Positions 37,339-47,318 of a stretch of 64,000 nt of DNA are shown here, one piece after another. The notes beneath the pieces were generated by a model that saw only the letters and a list, made by a program, of their open reading frames with translations, searched no databases and was not told the origin of the DNA. Location: the NCBI RefSeq assembly GCF_031198435.1, contig NZ_CP133548.1:2700001-2764000 (forward strand), given 5' to 3'. This stretch comes from Pleionea litopenaei. Its GTDB lineage: Bacteria > Pseudomonadota > Gammaproteobacteria > Enterobacterales > Kangiellaceae. Each line of letters opens with the position of its first letter. Position 1 is the first letter of the stretch. The position numbers were made by a program, and so were the translations under genes.

Positions 37339-38433
37339 TTATTTTAGACGCATGTACCCGCCATGAGACTGAGTGACCCATCCTTCCAACTCTAATGTTA
37401 ACAATTTTGGGGAAAGCTCAGCCACCGGTTTTTTAACTCTTTCGACCAATGTGTCAATAGCCGTGGGTGAAAAGTCGACATTCACTAACAAACGATAGAG
37501 GTCTTCGGTTAAATCAGGAGTTGGCAACTTCTCTTCTTGTAACAGGTTTTGCGCCTGTGCCAACCATCCCAGCTGGCTCAATACATCATCGATGGACTCG
37601 ACCAAATGCGCGCCTTGCTTTATTAACAGATGACACCCTTTTGCGAGGGTATTATCGACAGACCCTGGAATGGCAAATACCTCTCGATCTTGTTCTAATG
37701 CTAACCTAGCCGTGATCAATGAGCCACTTTGCGGAGCTGCCTCCACCACCAAAGTACCTAAACTCAAACCAGAAATTATTCGATTACGTTGCGGAAAATG
37801 GTTGGCTTTTGGCTGAGTGCCAAGCGGAAACTCCGATATAATTAATCCGGTTTCACTGATCTGCTGAGCCAAAGATCGGTGCCTAGCAGGATAAACTCGG
37901 TCTAAACCCGTCGCAGCGACGGCAATAGTCGCTCCATCCACACTTAGAGCTGACGAATGCGCCATACCATCAATACCCAGTGCTAGACCCGATGTGATGG
38001 TTAAGCCTTGTCGAGCAAGACCCTTACAGAATTTTCTTGCTTGAGACAATCCCGCCGCTGTTGGATTTCTTGATCCCACTACAGCGATTTGAGGCGTGTT
38101 CAGAAGCGAGCGGTCACCAACCCCATAAAGTAAGGTAGGAGGGCAGCTCGTTTGCTTTAACAGGCGCGGGTAATCAAGGCACTCGATGGTCAATACAAAA
38201 TGATTTGCCTCTCGATTCAACCACTCGTCTAGCTCGCTCAAATCAGGCGATTTAGCCCAACTTAGCGATTGAATCAATGAGTCGCTAAAACCAGCGAGTT
38301 TCAATTCTTCGGTAGAGGCGGCAAAGACAGATTCGATGGACTCGAACTGAGTTAAAATATTGATGCAAGTTGCAGGACCGACACCAGAAATGCTGAGCAG
38401 GGTCATCCACTGACTCACTCGTTTTAGGTTCAT
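37339..38433 (-). CDS. dprA: DNA-processing protein DprA
   Basis: 364 residues. An N-terminal SAM-like region (about 1-70) precedes the Rossmann-fold DprA core with VVGSRNPTAAG, GLALGIDGMAHSSAL, GLDRVYPARH and FPQRNRIISGLS, and a C-terminal winged-helix DML1-like domain (about 300-364, SPTAIDTLVERVKKPVAELSPKLLTLELEGWV). It loads RecA on incoming single-stranded DNA in transformation. Many gammaproteobacteria keep it without known competence. It lies between the TsaP-like LysM gene and smg. Confidence 0.95.
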   Translation of the reverse strand: MNLKRVSQWMTLLSISGVGPATCINILTQFESIESVFAASTEELKLAGFSDSLIQSLSWAKSPDLSELDEWLNREANHFVLTIECLDYPRLLKQTSCPPTLLYGVGDRSLLNTPQIAVVGSRNPTAAGLSQARKFCKGLARQGLTITSGLALGIDGMAHSSALSVDGATIAVAATGLDRVYPARHRSLAQQISETGLIISEFPLGTQPKANHFPQRNRIISGLSLGTLVVEAAPQSGSLITARLALEQDREVFAIPGSVDNTLAKGCHLLIKQGAHLVESIDDVLSQLGWLAQAQNLLQEEKLPTPDLTEDLYRLLVNVDFSPTAIDTLVERVKKPVAELSPKLLTLELEGWVTQSHGGYMRLK

Positions 38434-38463
38434 CCTTGAACCTCCGAATGTTTAATTCATTAT

Positions 38464-39558
38464 TTAATAAGGGGTTTTAGCTTTATCCATAACGTGCAAA
38501 GGACGTTGAGCTTTCAACACCAAACCTAAACTCACTTTGTCGAACGTACGGAAAATCATCATGGTTCCTGCTTCTTCATCAGGCAATGTCACCGTATCTT
38601 TTGAATTCACCAAAGCTTTAAAGAAACGTTTAACTGAACCATCTTCGTTAACGTTCTTGTTGTCCTTGGCATAAGGATCTTCGACTTGTTTTCCTCGTTG
38701 GTGAACCGTCAATACATGACCGACTTCAATACCGTCGCGCTCACCACGATTGATCACCACAACATCGTACTGACCTATTTGAATCACACCGTCATAAACG
38801 GAAATAATCGTTGCGTCGACTTCAGAGGTTGGCGCATGAGGAAAGTAATAAGGACGTAATTGCTCATCATTAGTTGGCCATATACGGTCACCGCGAAGTA
38901 CTTCAGCTACCGAATCTTCAATTCGAATGGTCGAAGGGTCACCAGAGCGGATTTTTACGCCTGCACCTAAATGCAATGCTTCTACCCCTAATTCTTCTCC
39001 GGTATCTGGGTCAATGTAGGTTTCTCCTCTACGATAAAAGGCGAACTTACTGACTTCGGGCTCAATGATGCCTCGAACATACACTTTATTATCTGCCGCA
39101 TTCGCTAAGCGACCTTCATCACCAGCAACCACATAAGGCGCATGTTGCAATTCTTCTTCCGATACGACGCGCGCACTCACCAGAAATGGTAGAATCGCAT
39201 CGAGCGGAATGGTTGTGATTGCTTGACCGCGACTTAATTCCCGAACTTGCGGCGACAATTTTACAGTGCCGTTAGGTAGGCGGTTCGTCTTAGTGATGCG
39301 AGGTTGACCGTCGATGTAAACCAACGCCAATACGTCACCTGGAAAAATCAAATGCGGATTGTCCACTTGCTCATTAACATGCCAAATCTCTGGCCATAAC
39401 CAAGGGCTTTTCAAAAAGGCCTCAGAAATATCCCAAAGAGTATCTCCCGGTTGAACAATGTGGAACTCGGGGTGATCGTCGCGCAACTCGGCCGCCTGAG
39501 TCCATGAACAGACGAAAAGTGCACTGATTGCCATCACACCGACAATAAACTTTTTCAT
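38464..39558 (-). CDS. LysM-domain protein, TsaP-like
   Basis: 364 residues. A Sec signal (about 1-22) is followed by a single LysM domain (about 33-80, FHIVQPGDTLWDISEAFL...VNEQVDNPHLIFPGDVLALV) and a long C-terminal region, in which the conserved VVINRGERDGIEVGHVLTVHQRG stretch resembles the FlgT-like part of TsaP. TsaP binds peptidoglycan and anchors the type IV pilus secretin in Neisseria and Myxococcus. The same neighbourhood (divergent from def-fmt-rsmB, followed by dprA) occurs in Pseudomonas aeruginosa (PA0020). No pilus gene is in the window. Confidence 0.85.
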   Translation of the reverse strand: MKKFIVGVMAISALFVCSWTQAAELRDDHPEFHIVQPGDTLWDISEAFLKSPWLWPEIWHVNEQVDNPHLIFPGDVLALVYIDGQPRITKTNRLPNGTVKLSPQVRELSRGQAITTIPLDAILPFLVSARVVSEEELQHAPYVVAGDEGRLANAADNKVYVRGIIEPEVSKFAFYRRGETYIDPDTGEELGVEALHLGAGVKIRSGDPSTIRIEDSVAEVLRGDRIWPTNDEQLRPYYFPHAPTSEVDATIISVYDGVIQIGQYDVVVINRGERDGIEVGHVLTVHQRGKQVEDPYAKDNKNVNEDGSVKRFFKALVNSKDTVTLPDEEAGTMMIFRTFDKVSLGLVLKAQRPLHVMDKAKTPY

Positions 39559-39771
39559 AATCGATATCCCTTAAATTATAATATCGCGATACTAATACTG
39601 TAATGACGGCTCGACGCAGACTGTCTATACTTTCACGGTTGCCCTCGGTGTTATCCTTGCGGTAACCCTTTTAGTACTCAACGCGCTGCTATCTTTCACC
39701 TGACTTATTCAGTATGATCATAATCTTAGCAGCAAAACTTACTTTTTTACTAGAACTTAGATCACAGATAT

Positions 39772-40272
39772 ATGGCTTTATTAGAGATTCTTGAATATCC
39801 CGATCCTCGGTTACGCACTCAAGCGCAGCCAATTGAACAGTTTGATGATGCTCTACAGCAGCAAATCGACAATATGTTTGAAACCATGTATCAAGCTCCT
39901 GGCATTGGTTTGGCCTCAACTCAGGTTGACTTTCATTATCAGTTAATTGTCATCGATATCTCTGATAATCAAGATAGTCCGTTAGTACTTATTAACCCCA
40001 AGATAATTGATAAGAAAGGTGTTGAGGAACGCGAAGAAGGTTGTTTATCCTTTCCTGGCGTGTATGCCAAAGTGGAGCGAGCCGACCAAATCACCGTTGA
40101 AGCACTGGATCGTGAAGGCAAACCTTTTACTTTAGAAGCCGACGATCTACTCGCTGTTTGCATACAACACGAGATCGATCACATCGAAGGTCGACTATTT
40201 GTTGATTATTTATCCCCACTAAAACGCGATCGTATTAAGAAAAAGCTCAAAAAGTTGTCGAAAGGGCGCTAA
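39772..40272 (+). CDS. def: Peptide deformylase
   Basis: 166 residues. All three signature motifs are intact: GIGLASTQ (44-51), EGCLSFP (Cys91) and HEIDH (His133, Glu134, His137), which bind Fe2+/Zn2+ and water. It removes the formyl group from new proteins. fmt starts two bases after its stop, so deformylation and initiator formylation enzymes are made together, as in most bacteria. It is divergent from the LysM gene across 213 bases. Confidence 0.98.
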   Translation: MALLEILEYPDPRLRTQAQPIEQFDDALQQQIDNMFETMYQAPGIGLASTQVDFHYQLIVIDISDNQDSPLVLINPKIIDKKGVEEREEGCLSFPGVYAKVERADQITVEALDREGKPFTLEADDLLAVCIQHEIDHIEGRLFVDYLSPLKRDRIKKKLKKLSKGR

Positions 40273-40274
40273 TA

Positions 40275-41228
40275 ATGAGCAAACCGCGCTTAATATTTGC
40301 CGGTACGCCGGATTTCGCCAGTCATATCTTGGAGCAACTAATCGATGCTGGCTACTTACCAGTGGCTGTGTACACACAACCCGATCGACCGGCGGGGCGA
40401 GGTAAAAAACTGCAGCCTTCGGCAGTAAAGGCGCTTGCATTGGAACATCATATACCGGTTGAACAGCCGATTAACTTCAAAGATCCTGCAGCAGTTGAGC
40501 AGTTAAAAAGTTATAACGCTGACTTAATGATTGTTATTGCCTATGGCTTGCTGCTGCCTGAGTCAGTGCTTACTACTCCCAAACTCGGTTGTATTAATGT
40601 GCACGCCTCGCTGTTACCACGCTGGCGTGGCGCGGCTCCAATACAGAGAGCCATTGCCGCCGGAGATTCAGAAACTGGGGTTGGAATCATGCAGATGGAT
40701 GTCGGGCTCGACACAGGTCCGCTATGGCATTCCAGCAGCATTCCCATCTCGCCACAAGATACCGGTGCGAGCCTTCACGATAAATTGGCTCAGCTAGGCG
40801 CATCAACTTTAATTGCGACACTTCCTGCAATTTTACAACAGCAAGGCGAGCCGACGCCTCAAGGTGAAGCAGGCGTTGTCTATGCACACAAGTTATCGAA
40901 AAAAGAAGCCTTGGTCGATTGGAATGAAAGCGCTGAGACTATCGAGAAAAAAATCAGAGCGTTTAATAGTTGGCCCGTTGCTTACTGCCAAGTAGACGGT
41001 CAAGTGATGAGGATTTGGTCAGCCGAAGTCGTACCCATGCAGGGCAATCCAGAGCCCGGAACGGTGCTTTCTGCGAATCGCGATGAGGTGGTGATCGCCT
41101 GCGCGAGCGGGGCACTAAAGCTTATTGAAGTTCAACCCGCCGGAAGCCGTAGAATGTCAATGTCAGACCTTCTTAATTCTCGGCAGCATTGGTTTGTTGA
41201 AGGTATGCCGATTGGCGGACCACAATGA
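40275..41228 (+). CDS. fmt: Methionyl-tRNA formyltransferase
   Basis: 317 residues. LIFAGTPDFASHILEQLI at the N-terminus, PDRPAGRGKKL, NVHASLLPRWRGAAPIQRAI (HxSLLPxxRGxAPI formyltransferase signature) and the C-terminal anticodon-stem-binding domain (about 210-310) are all present. It formylates initiator methionyl-tRNA with 10-formyl-THF. It ends in a four-base ATGA overlap with rsmB. Confidence 0.98.
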   Translation: MSKPRLIFAGTPDFASHILEQLIDAGYLPVAVYTQPDRPAGRGKKLQPSAVKALALEHHIPVEQPINFKDPAAVEQLKSYNADLMIVIAYGLLLPESVLTTPKLGCINVHASLLPRWRGAAPIQRAIAAGDSETGVGIMQMDVGLDTGPLWHSSSIPISPQDTGASLHDKLAQLGASTLIATLPAILQQQGEPTPQGEAGVVYAHKLSKKEALVDWNESAETIEKKIRAFNSWPVAYCQVDGQVMRIWSAEVVPMQGNPEPGTVLSANRDEVVIACASGALKLIEVQPAGSRRMSMSDLLNSRQHWFVEGMPIGGPQ

Positions 41229-42520
41229 GTCAATCGTTGCGCGCAGTGATTGCCACTGCCTTTGACCAAATAGCATTTGAAGGGCAATCAGCACAATCTT
41301 TGAGAGATCGACTGTTCGATCTCGATCCACAGCAAAAAGCTTATGCTCAGCAAACTATTTATGGTTGTGCTCGACACATAGAAACCTTAACTTGGTGGCT
41401 TGGACATCATTTAGAAAAACCGATCAAGCGCAAAGAACACCTTGTTCAGTCACTACTAATTACCTCTCTTTACCAATTAAAATATTTATCAACCCCTAAC
41501 CACGCGGTAATTTCAGAGGCTGTTGAAGCTGCCAAACAGCTCCACAAAGACTGGGCCAGTGGCCTTATTAATGCGTTGCTTCGTAAAGCCGACCAACAGG
41601 CAGACTGGCCAAGCTCAGAAAGCAAAATGCCGTTGAATGTGCAACATCAATTGCCTATTTGGCTTCTAAAACGCTTAAAGAATGCTTGGCCAAAAGATTG
41701 GCAACAGATAGCAGAACAAAGTAATCAGCAACCACCTCTAACACTTAGAGTCAACCAACGCCATCCGCTAGCCGCAAATTCGACAAAATTATTGTCTCAA
41801 GCCGAAATTTCGCACCAAAGTCATCCAGTGATTGATTCTTGCATCAAACTCGATCAACCCCGCCCAGTCAGTGCAATACCTGAATTCGACACGGGCTTAT
41901 TCTCAGTTCAAGATTTAGCGGCACAATTAGCTGCTTTTTGGTTACCACTTAAACCCGGTCAACGGGTTTTAGATGCCTGTGCAGCGCCCGGGGGAAAAAC
42001 CGCGCATTTGCTCGAACGATATTCGCTCGATCTAACGGCGCTTGATATCGATGCCTCTCGCGCAGAAAAGATTCAGCAAAATTTACAACGACTCAATCTC
42101 AGTGCCAGCTTAGAAGTGAGCAATGCTTTAGATTTTCAGCCAAATCAGCCATTTGATGCCATATTGCTCGATGCTCCATGCTCGGCAACGGGCGTGATTA
42201 GAAGACAACCCGATATCAAGTTACACCGGCGAGATGAAGATATTTATCCTTTAGTGCTGTTACAACGACAGCTATTGGACCATATGTGGCGCTTGTTGAA
42301 GCCCGGTGGTTATTTAATGTATGCGACCTGCTCGATATTGCCTGATGAAAATGCCAAACAAATAAAGCGCTTTCTTCGCGATACACCGACAGCAGAATGT
42401 CTGTCGCTGCCGGTTGTAAACGACTTGCTTTATCATGACAACGAATTCGGCCGCCAACTCTTCCCAAATAGCTGGCATGACGGCTTCTTTTACTCTTTAC
42501 TTAGAAAAGTGCCCGATTAA
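41225..42520 (+). CDS. rsmB: 16S rRNA (cytosine967-C5)-methyltransferase RsmB
   Basis: 431 residues. A NusB-like N-terminal domain (about 1-135) precedes a Rossmann methyltransferase with the SAM motif VLDACAAPGGKTAHL and the catalytic cysteine motif DAPCSATGVIRR, with the second conserved cysteine in YATCSILPDEN. It methylates C967 of 16S rRNA. It overlaps fmt by four bases, so def-fmt-rsmB form one operon. trkA follows 92 bases later. Confidence 0.97.
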   Translation: MSQSLRAVIATAFDQIAFEGQSAQSLRDRLFDLDPQQKAYAQQTIYGCARHIETLTWWLGHHLEKPIKRKEHLVQSLLITSLYQLKYLSTPNHAVISEAVEAAKQLHKDWASGLINALLRKADQQADWPSSESKMPLNVQHQLPIWLLKRLKNAWPKDWQQIAEQSNQQPPLTLRVNQRHPLAANSTKLLSQAEISHQSHPVIDSCIKLDQPRPVSAIPEFDTGLFSVQDLAAQLAAFWLPLKPGQRVLDACAAPGGKTAHLLERYSLDLTALDIDASRAEKIQQNLQRLNLSASLEVSNALDFQPNQPFDAILLDAPCSATGVIRRQPDIKLHRRDEDIYPLVLLQRQLLDHMWRLLKPGGYLMYATCSILPDENAKQIKRFLRDTPTAECLSLPVVNDLLYHDNEFGRQLFPNSWHDGFFYSLLRKVPD

Positions 42521-42612
42521 TTTATTAACTTATTGATCTATTATGCTTTTTTACTGGAAAAACCCTTCAAATTACGCATAATGCTAAGACAACAAAACGA
42601 CAACCAGCGTCC

Positions 42613-43986
42613 ATGAAAATTATCATTCTCGGTGCCGGACAAGTTGGTGGCACCTTGGCCGTCAATTTAGCTGGTGAAGACAACGACATCACAGTCGTCG
42701 ACACCAATGCCAAGCGACTACGCGAGTTGCAAGATCACCTTGATCTGCGAACGATTGTAGGGTCAGGTTCGTTCCCACACATTCTTCGCCAAGCCGGCGC
42801 TGAAGACGCCGACATGCTGATCGCTGTGACCAACAGTGACGAAATCAACATGATTGCGTGCCAAGTTGCATTTTCACTTTTTCACACACCAAGAAAAATT
42901 GCTCGAGTCCGCTCGACCAGCTACCTGAATGAACCGGATTTATTTCAAAGCGATGCTGTTCCGGTTGACGTTGTGATCAGTCCAGAAGAACTGGTTGTTA
43001 AGTCGATTTATCGTTTGATTGAAAACCCAGGTGCTTTGCAAGTCATGGACTTTGCAGAAGGTAAAGTTCGACTAGTGGCGGTAAAAGCCTACTATGGAGG
43101 CCCCCTAGTCGGAAACGCCTTATCAGCTCTGAAAGAACATATGCCGACCATTGATACTCGAGTGGCGGCCATCTTTCGACAAGGTCAAGCCATTATGCCC
43201 ACTGGAGGCACCGTCATAGAAGCCGATGATGAGGTGTTTTTCTTAGCCGCTAAAAATCATATACGTTCGGTAATGGGTGAGTTGCAAAGACTCGAAAAGC
43301 CTTATCGACGCATCATGATCGCAGGGGGCGGAAACATCGGTTTAGGTTTAGCTAAATTACTTGAGAAAGAGTATCAGGTAAAACTCATTGAGCACAATGC
43401 AAGGCGTGCTCAAGTAATATCTGAAGAACTCGATGACACCTTAATACTGCAAGGCGACGCCTCCAATCAAGAGATGCTCATCGATGAAAATATCGAAGAT
43501 ATCGACGTATTTGTTGCCGTTACCAATAACGATGAGGTGAATATTCTCTCAGCGGTACTGGCCAAACGTATGGGCGCGAGAAAAACCATGGTATTGATTT
43601 CTCGGCCAGCCTACGTTGATTTAATGCAAGGCTATGAAATCGACATAGCGGTTTCTCCACAACATGCCACGATAGGTAGCTTACTGACACATATTCGGCG
43701 TGGTGATGTTGCTAATGTCTATTCACTTAGACGCGGAGCGGCGGAAGCATTAGAAGCCATCGCCCATGGTGATGAACAAACGTCGCAAGTGGTTGGTCGT
43801 GCAATTGGAGAAATCGAGTTACCTCCCGGAACGACTATCGGAGCAATCGTACGCGACGATCAGGTATTGATCGCTCACGACAATATCGTTATTCAGTCGA
43901 ACGATCACGTCATCTTGTTCTTAGTCGATAAAAAATACATCAACGACGTGGAACAGTTATTCCAAGTCGACTTTTCATTTTTCTAA
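42613..43986 (+). CDS. trkA: Trk system potassium uptake protein TrkA
   Basis: 457 residues. Two repeats of RCK_N (NAD-binding [10 protein letters not shown] near 7-16 and [10 protein letters not shown] near 237-246) each with a C-terminal RCK_C domain. It is the peripheral inner-membrane regulator that gates the TrkH channel in response to nucleotides. trkH follows 19 bases downstream. The rsmB-trkA neighbourhood is the same as in E. coli and Pseudomonas; trkH directly behind trkA is common in other gammaproteobacteria. Confidence 0.97.
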   Translation: MKIIILGAGQVGGTLAVNLAGEDNDITVVDTNAKRLRELQDHLDLRTIVGSGSFPHILRQAGAEDADMLIAVTNSDEINMIACQVAFSLFHTPRKIARVRSTSYLNEPDLFQSDAVPVDVVISPEELVVKSIYRLIENPGALQVMDFAEGKVRLVAVKAYYGGPLVGNALSALKEHMPTIDTRVAAIFRQGQAIMPTGGTVIEADDEVFFLAAKNHIRSVMGELQRLEKPYRRIMIAGGGNIGLGLAKLLEKEYQVKLIEHNARRAQVISEELDDTLILQGDASNQEMLIDENIEDIDVFVAVTNNDEVNILSAVLAKRMGARKTMVLISRPAYVDLMQGYEIDIAVSPQHATIGSLLTHIRRGDVANVYSLRRGAAEALEAIAHGDEQTSQVVGRAIGEIELPPGTTIGAIVRDDQVLIAHDNIVIQSNDHVILFLVDKKYINDVEQLFQVDFSFF

Positions 43987-44005
43987 ATTCGGTGAGCTCA
44001 AGTAG

Positions 44006-45454
44006 ATGCAACGTAAGGTAGTAATAAGGATTGTCGGCATTCTATTGATGCTGTTCAGCTTTACCATGTTGCCGCCCATTGCTGTCTCTTTGTACTATTC
44101 AGATGGCGCCGGTTCAAACTTTGCCACCGCAATGATTGTCAGTTTAATCACTGGTTCGTTGCTCTTTTGGCCCAACCGCCATGCTCGAGCGGAACTCAAA
44201 ACACGTGATGGATTCGTCATCGTGGTCATGTTCTGGACCGTTCTAAGTTTATTCGGGGCCATCCCTCTGTATTTGGCAGACATCAATAACTTTGGATTGG
44301 CGGATGCTGTTTTTGAATCCTTTTCAGGTTTAACGACCACCGGAGCGACCGTCATCTCTGGGCTGGATCAACTGCCCAAATCAATCTTGTTTTATCGTCA
44401 GCAATTACAGTGGTTAGGCGGAATGGGAATCATCGTGCTGGCCGTCGCTATTTTACCTATGTTAGGGATCGGCGGCATGCAACTGTATCGAGCCGAGACT
44501 CCAGGCCCAGTAAAAGACGCCAAGCTCACCCCACGTATTGCTGGAACGGCGAAAGCACTGTGGTTTATCTACCTAGGCTTAACCATTGCTTGCGCAGTAA
44601 GCTATTGGCTCGCAGGAATGTCGCCTTTCGATGCCATAAATCACAGTTTTTCGACCGTTGCCATCGGCGGATTTTCGACTCACGACTTGAGTATCGGTTG
44701 GTTTCAATCATCCAACATTGAAATAATCTGCAGTATTTTTATGTTAATTTCGGGTGTTAATTTTTCACTGCACTTTGTGGCTTACCGTCAACTTAGCATT
44801 AAGCCTTATACCAAAGACCCTGAATTCAAAGCCTATATCACCATTATGGCGAGTGTTTTCGCCATTTGTTTTATCGGGTTGTTCGCGACTCAAACATTTA
44901 ACTTTAGTGAGTCAATTTACAAAGCCATTTTCCACACGATTTCTATAGGAACCACCACCGGTTTTGCCAGTTCAGATTTTTCAGCCTGGCCTGGGATGTT
45001 ACCGTTACTGTTATTGTTCTTGAGTTTTGTGGGTGGCTGCGCCGGGTCGACAGGTGGTGGTATCAAAGTCATCCGGTTTTTATTGCTATTTAAACAAGGC
45101 ATGCGCGAAATTCAGAAGCTGATTCATCCACATGCCTTGCTCAAAGTTAAACTAGGAAAGCAAGTATTGCCCGAAAAAGTGTCCGATGCCGTTTGGGGGT
45201 TCTTTGCGACTTATGTGGTGCTATTTGTATTAATGCTGTTGGTGTTAATAGCTGATGGTATGGATCAAGTCACTGCCTTTTCAGCCGTGGCGGCGTGTAT
45301 GAATAATCTCGGGCCAGGGCTTGGCGACGTTGCCGCAAATTATTCAAATATCAGCGACTTGGCCAAATGGCTACTATGTCTCGCCATGCTATTTGGCCGT
45401 TTAGAAATCTTCACCTTGTTGGTCTTATTAACACCCGCATTTTGGCGTAAATAA
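44006..45454 (+). CDS. trkH: Trk system potassium uptake protein TrkH
   Basis: 482 residues. Membrane-spanning channel with four pore loops: the filter-like stretches are SGLTTTGATVISG, STVAIGGFSTHD, TISIGTTTGFASSD and AACMNNLGPGLGDV. GGCAGSTGGGIKVIRF is the conserved cytoplasmic turn after the third repeat. The protein takes up K+ with TrkA in the inner membrane. It ends 39 bases from the convergent acyltransferase gene; no obvious terminator is seen there. Confidence 0.97.
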   Translation: MQRKVVIRIVGILLMLFSFTMLPPIAVSLYYSDGAGSNFATAMIVSLITGSLLFWPNRHARAELKTRDGFVIVVMFWTVLSLFGAIPLYLADINNFGLADAVFESFSGLTTTGATVISGLDQLPKSILFYRQQLQWLGGMGIIVLAVAILPMLGIGGMQLYRAETPGPVKDAKLTPRIAGTAKALWFIYLGLTIACAVSYWLAGMSPFDAINHSFSTVAIGGFSTHDLSIGWFQSSNIEIICSIFMLISGVNFSLHFVAYRQLSIKPYTKDPEFKAYITIMASVFAICFIGLFATQTFNFSESIYKAIFHTISIGTTTGFASSDFSAWPGMLPLLLLFLSFVGGCAGSTGGGIKVIRFLLLFKQGMREIQKLIHPHALLKVKLGKQVLPEKVSDAVWGFFATYVVLFVLMLLVLIADGMDQVTAFSAVAACMNNLGPGLGDVAANYSNISDLAKWLLCLAMLFGRLEIFTLLVLLTPAFWRK

Positions 45455-45493
45455 AAAACATTTTGGTTTAGAAAGCCATATTCAGAATAAAAG

Positions 45494-46369
45494 TCAGGAC
45501 TCAGTATAAAAATCATAGTCCCCATCAGGGGGCGATTTAAATCGTTTATATCCCCACTCAAATTGCGCAAGATCTTTTCGAATTAAGGCTTCTAGATTTG
45601 CGTTCAATTGTGTAGCAAAAGCTTCTTTATTAGCCGTCTCATCAAGTTTGCTGCCCTGTGAGATAGATAAATGCCAACCGGTCTTGGTTCTAAGAATATC
45701 GAAAAAGAGAATTTGCGAACCACAACGCTTTGCTAATTGATGAGGTAGCGTCATTGTGTAGGCAGGCTGTCCGAAAAAAGGGGCGAATACACCGCTGCCG
45801 GGATCTGGCTGCTGATCAGAAAGAATTGCAAAAACTTGGTTTTGCTTCAGTGCTTTCAATACTCTTTTGATGTTTTTAGCACTAGCAGAGTACATGTTAG
45901 CACCTGATTTTCCGCGGTATTTAACCAACAACTCATTCATTTCACTTACCTTAGCGTCTCTAAATAACGCGATAAAGGGGAAATGCTGTGGCGTCCACAA
46001 AGTCATTAGCTCCCAACACCCAACGTGGGCACCCGTTAAAATAACCCCGTTTCCACTGGCTAGGTGTTTAGAGATCAGTTCACTGCCACTGACGGTAAGT
46101 CGCTGGTTAATCGACGCTATTGAGCGTCGCCATACCCAAAAAGAGTCAGTAATGGTCATTCCTGTGCTCAGACAGCTTTCCTTGGTAAGTGACCGCCTAT
46201 GCTGAACAGGTAGCTCCGGTAAACAATGACGTAAGTTGATTTCAGTTGTCTTTCTAATTCTCGAATTAGACCAATACAAAAAACGACCATAACAACGACC
46301 GAGTAGACGACTGATGTTTAAGGGTAGCGCAGCATGGAAAGCGACAATTAAGTCTATTATCCACTTCAA
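45494..46369 (-). CDS. LpxL-type lipid A acyltransferase homologue (second of pair)
   Basis: 291 residues. Lysophospholipid/lipid A acyltransferase fold (LpxL/HtrB family, PF03279) with the catalytic HxxxxE motif in TGAHVGCWELMTLW (His about 113), and later ILSDQQPDPGSGVFAPFFGQPA and FEWGYKRFK. The N-terminus has the usual hydrophobic anchor. It transfers an acyl chain, probably to lipid A or a related glycolipid. It overlaps the paralogous gene by four bases (ATGA) and aligns with it end to end, so the pair arose by tandem duplication. Its exact position-specificity is unknown. Confidence 0.88.
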   Translation of the reverse strand: MKWIIDLIVAFHAALPLNISRLLGRCYGRFLYWSNSRIRKTTEINLRHCLPELPVQHRRSLTKESCLSTGMTITDSFWVWRRSIASINQRLTVSGSELISKHLASGNGVILTGAHVGCWELMTLWTPQHFPFIALFRDAKVSEMNELLVKYRGKSGANMYSASAKNIKRVLKALKQNQVFAILSDQQPDPGSGVFAPFFGQPAYTMTLPHQLAKRCGSQILFFDILRTKTGWHLSISQGSKLDETANKEAFATQLNANLEALIRKDLAQFEWGYKRFKSPPDGDYDFYTES

Positions 46370-47250
46370 GACAATTCTCGATAGACGGGCTCATACCCGT
46401 CGGGTAAAGGCCGAAATCGACGATACGACCATTCAAATTGCTCTGGATGTTGGGCGATTAAGTTGGTTAATCCCCTATTCAAGTGTTCGGCAAATAGGAC
46501 TTCATCTTGTTCTTCAAGATTGAAACTCGCTGGCACTATCTGCACTTTATAGCCGGTCTCGGTTCTCAATGCATGAAAATACAATAGCTGCGCATCGGTT
46601 TTTTGAACCAGCTTTTGAACAATGGTCATGGTTAACGCTGGCAGATTAAAAAAGGGAGCAAATACACCGCCTTTTTTTCCTGGACGTTGATCCGATAAAA
46701 TCACGAAAGTTTCGCCTTGCAACAAACAATCAAACATTTGTTTCACGCCAGCACGATTGCCAGTGATCATTTTTACGCCACTTTTCTCTCGCGATTTGCG
46801 AATGATCGGGTCCATGGCTAAGTTCTTGGGCATCTTATAAGCGATGGCCGACGGCGTCTTTTGCGCCACCCAATTAAGCAGAGCTTCCCAGTTGCCCATA
46901 TGTGCGCCGGTAAATACAACGGGTTTTCCTGCTGCTTTAGCCGCTTCAAAGTGCTCTAAGCCTTCGACCTTTTCAAATTTTGGTAAAATTTTATCAACTG
47001 ATTTAAACCAAACCCAAGCAGACTCTAAAACACATTGGCTAGAGTGAATCGCACTGTTTTTAACTAACGTCTCTTTCGTATCTCTTGAAAGTTCAGGAAA
47101 ACAAAGTTCAATATTTCTTCGAGTGACCTTGGTGTTCCGAGTATTGGTAAAATACGCCATACGACCGAATAGTTTTCCAATGACACGCAGCCATGAAAAA
47201 GGCAGACACGACATCAATTTAAACACTGAAACCAATAACAGTGTTTTCAT
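46366..47250 (-). CDS. LpxL-type lipid A acyltransferase homologue (first of pair)
   Basis: 294 residues from the ATG at 47250, which aligns exactly with the start of its downstream paralogue; an ATG at 47280 adds ten residues. Catalytic HxxxxE in TGAHMGNWEALLNW, followed by ILSDQRPGKKGGVFAPFFNLPALTM and FEWSYRRFRPLP. It is an inner-membrane acyltransferase of the LpxL/HtrB family. Neither candidate start has a Shine-Dalgarno sequence. Two strong inverted repeats lie just upstream and may control it. Confidence 0.87.
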   Translation of the reverse strand: MKTLLLVSVFKLMSCLPFSWLRVIGKLFGRMAYFTNTRNTKVTRRNIELCFPELSRDTKETLVKNSAIHSSQCVLESAWVWFKSVDKILPKFEKVEGLEHFEAAKAAGKPVVFTGAHMGNWEALLNWVAQKTPSAIAYKMPKNLAMDPIIRKSREKSGVKMITGNRAGVKQMFDCLLQGETFVILSDQRPGKKGGVFAPFFNLPALTMTIVQKLVQKTDAQLLYFHALRTETGYKVQIVPASFNLEEQDEVLFAEHLNRGLTNLIAQHPEQFEWSYRRFRPLPDGYEPVYRELS

Positions 47251-47285
47251 TCGATCGAGAGTTGAGAGTGAAGAGGGCATAAGCG

Positions 47286-47312
47286 TCGGTCGCGTTAACT
47301 ATTCGCGACCGA
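47286..47312 (-). promoter_or_regulatory. Strong hairpin in the leader of the acyltransferase pair
   Basis: A perfect nine-base stem (TCGGTCGCG / CGCGACCGA) with a nine-base loop TTAACTATT ends five bases before the ATG at 47280 on the minus strand. There, a folded stem would cover the usual ribosome-site region. It may instead be a protein-binding operator. In the plus direction it has only four T residues after it. Confidence 0.55.
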
Positions 47313-47318
47313 TTTTAT

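Noticed and set aside
37238-37381. 48-residue N-terminal extension of Smg overlapping the end of dprA
   Set aside because: The ATG at 37237 has AGGGG six bases upstream and matches the family start.
39559-39771. Promoter for the LysM gene (TATAAT on the minus strand)
   Set aside because: The -10 box is perfect but the hexamer 17 bases upstream (TTACAG) matches the -35 consensus poorly.
42521-42612. Promoter for trkA (TTACTG with CATAAT)
   Set aside because: Spacing of 19 bases and a poor -35 box; not distinguishable from chance in AT-rich sequence.
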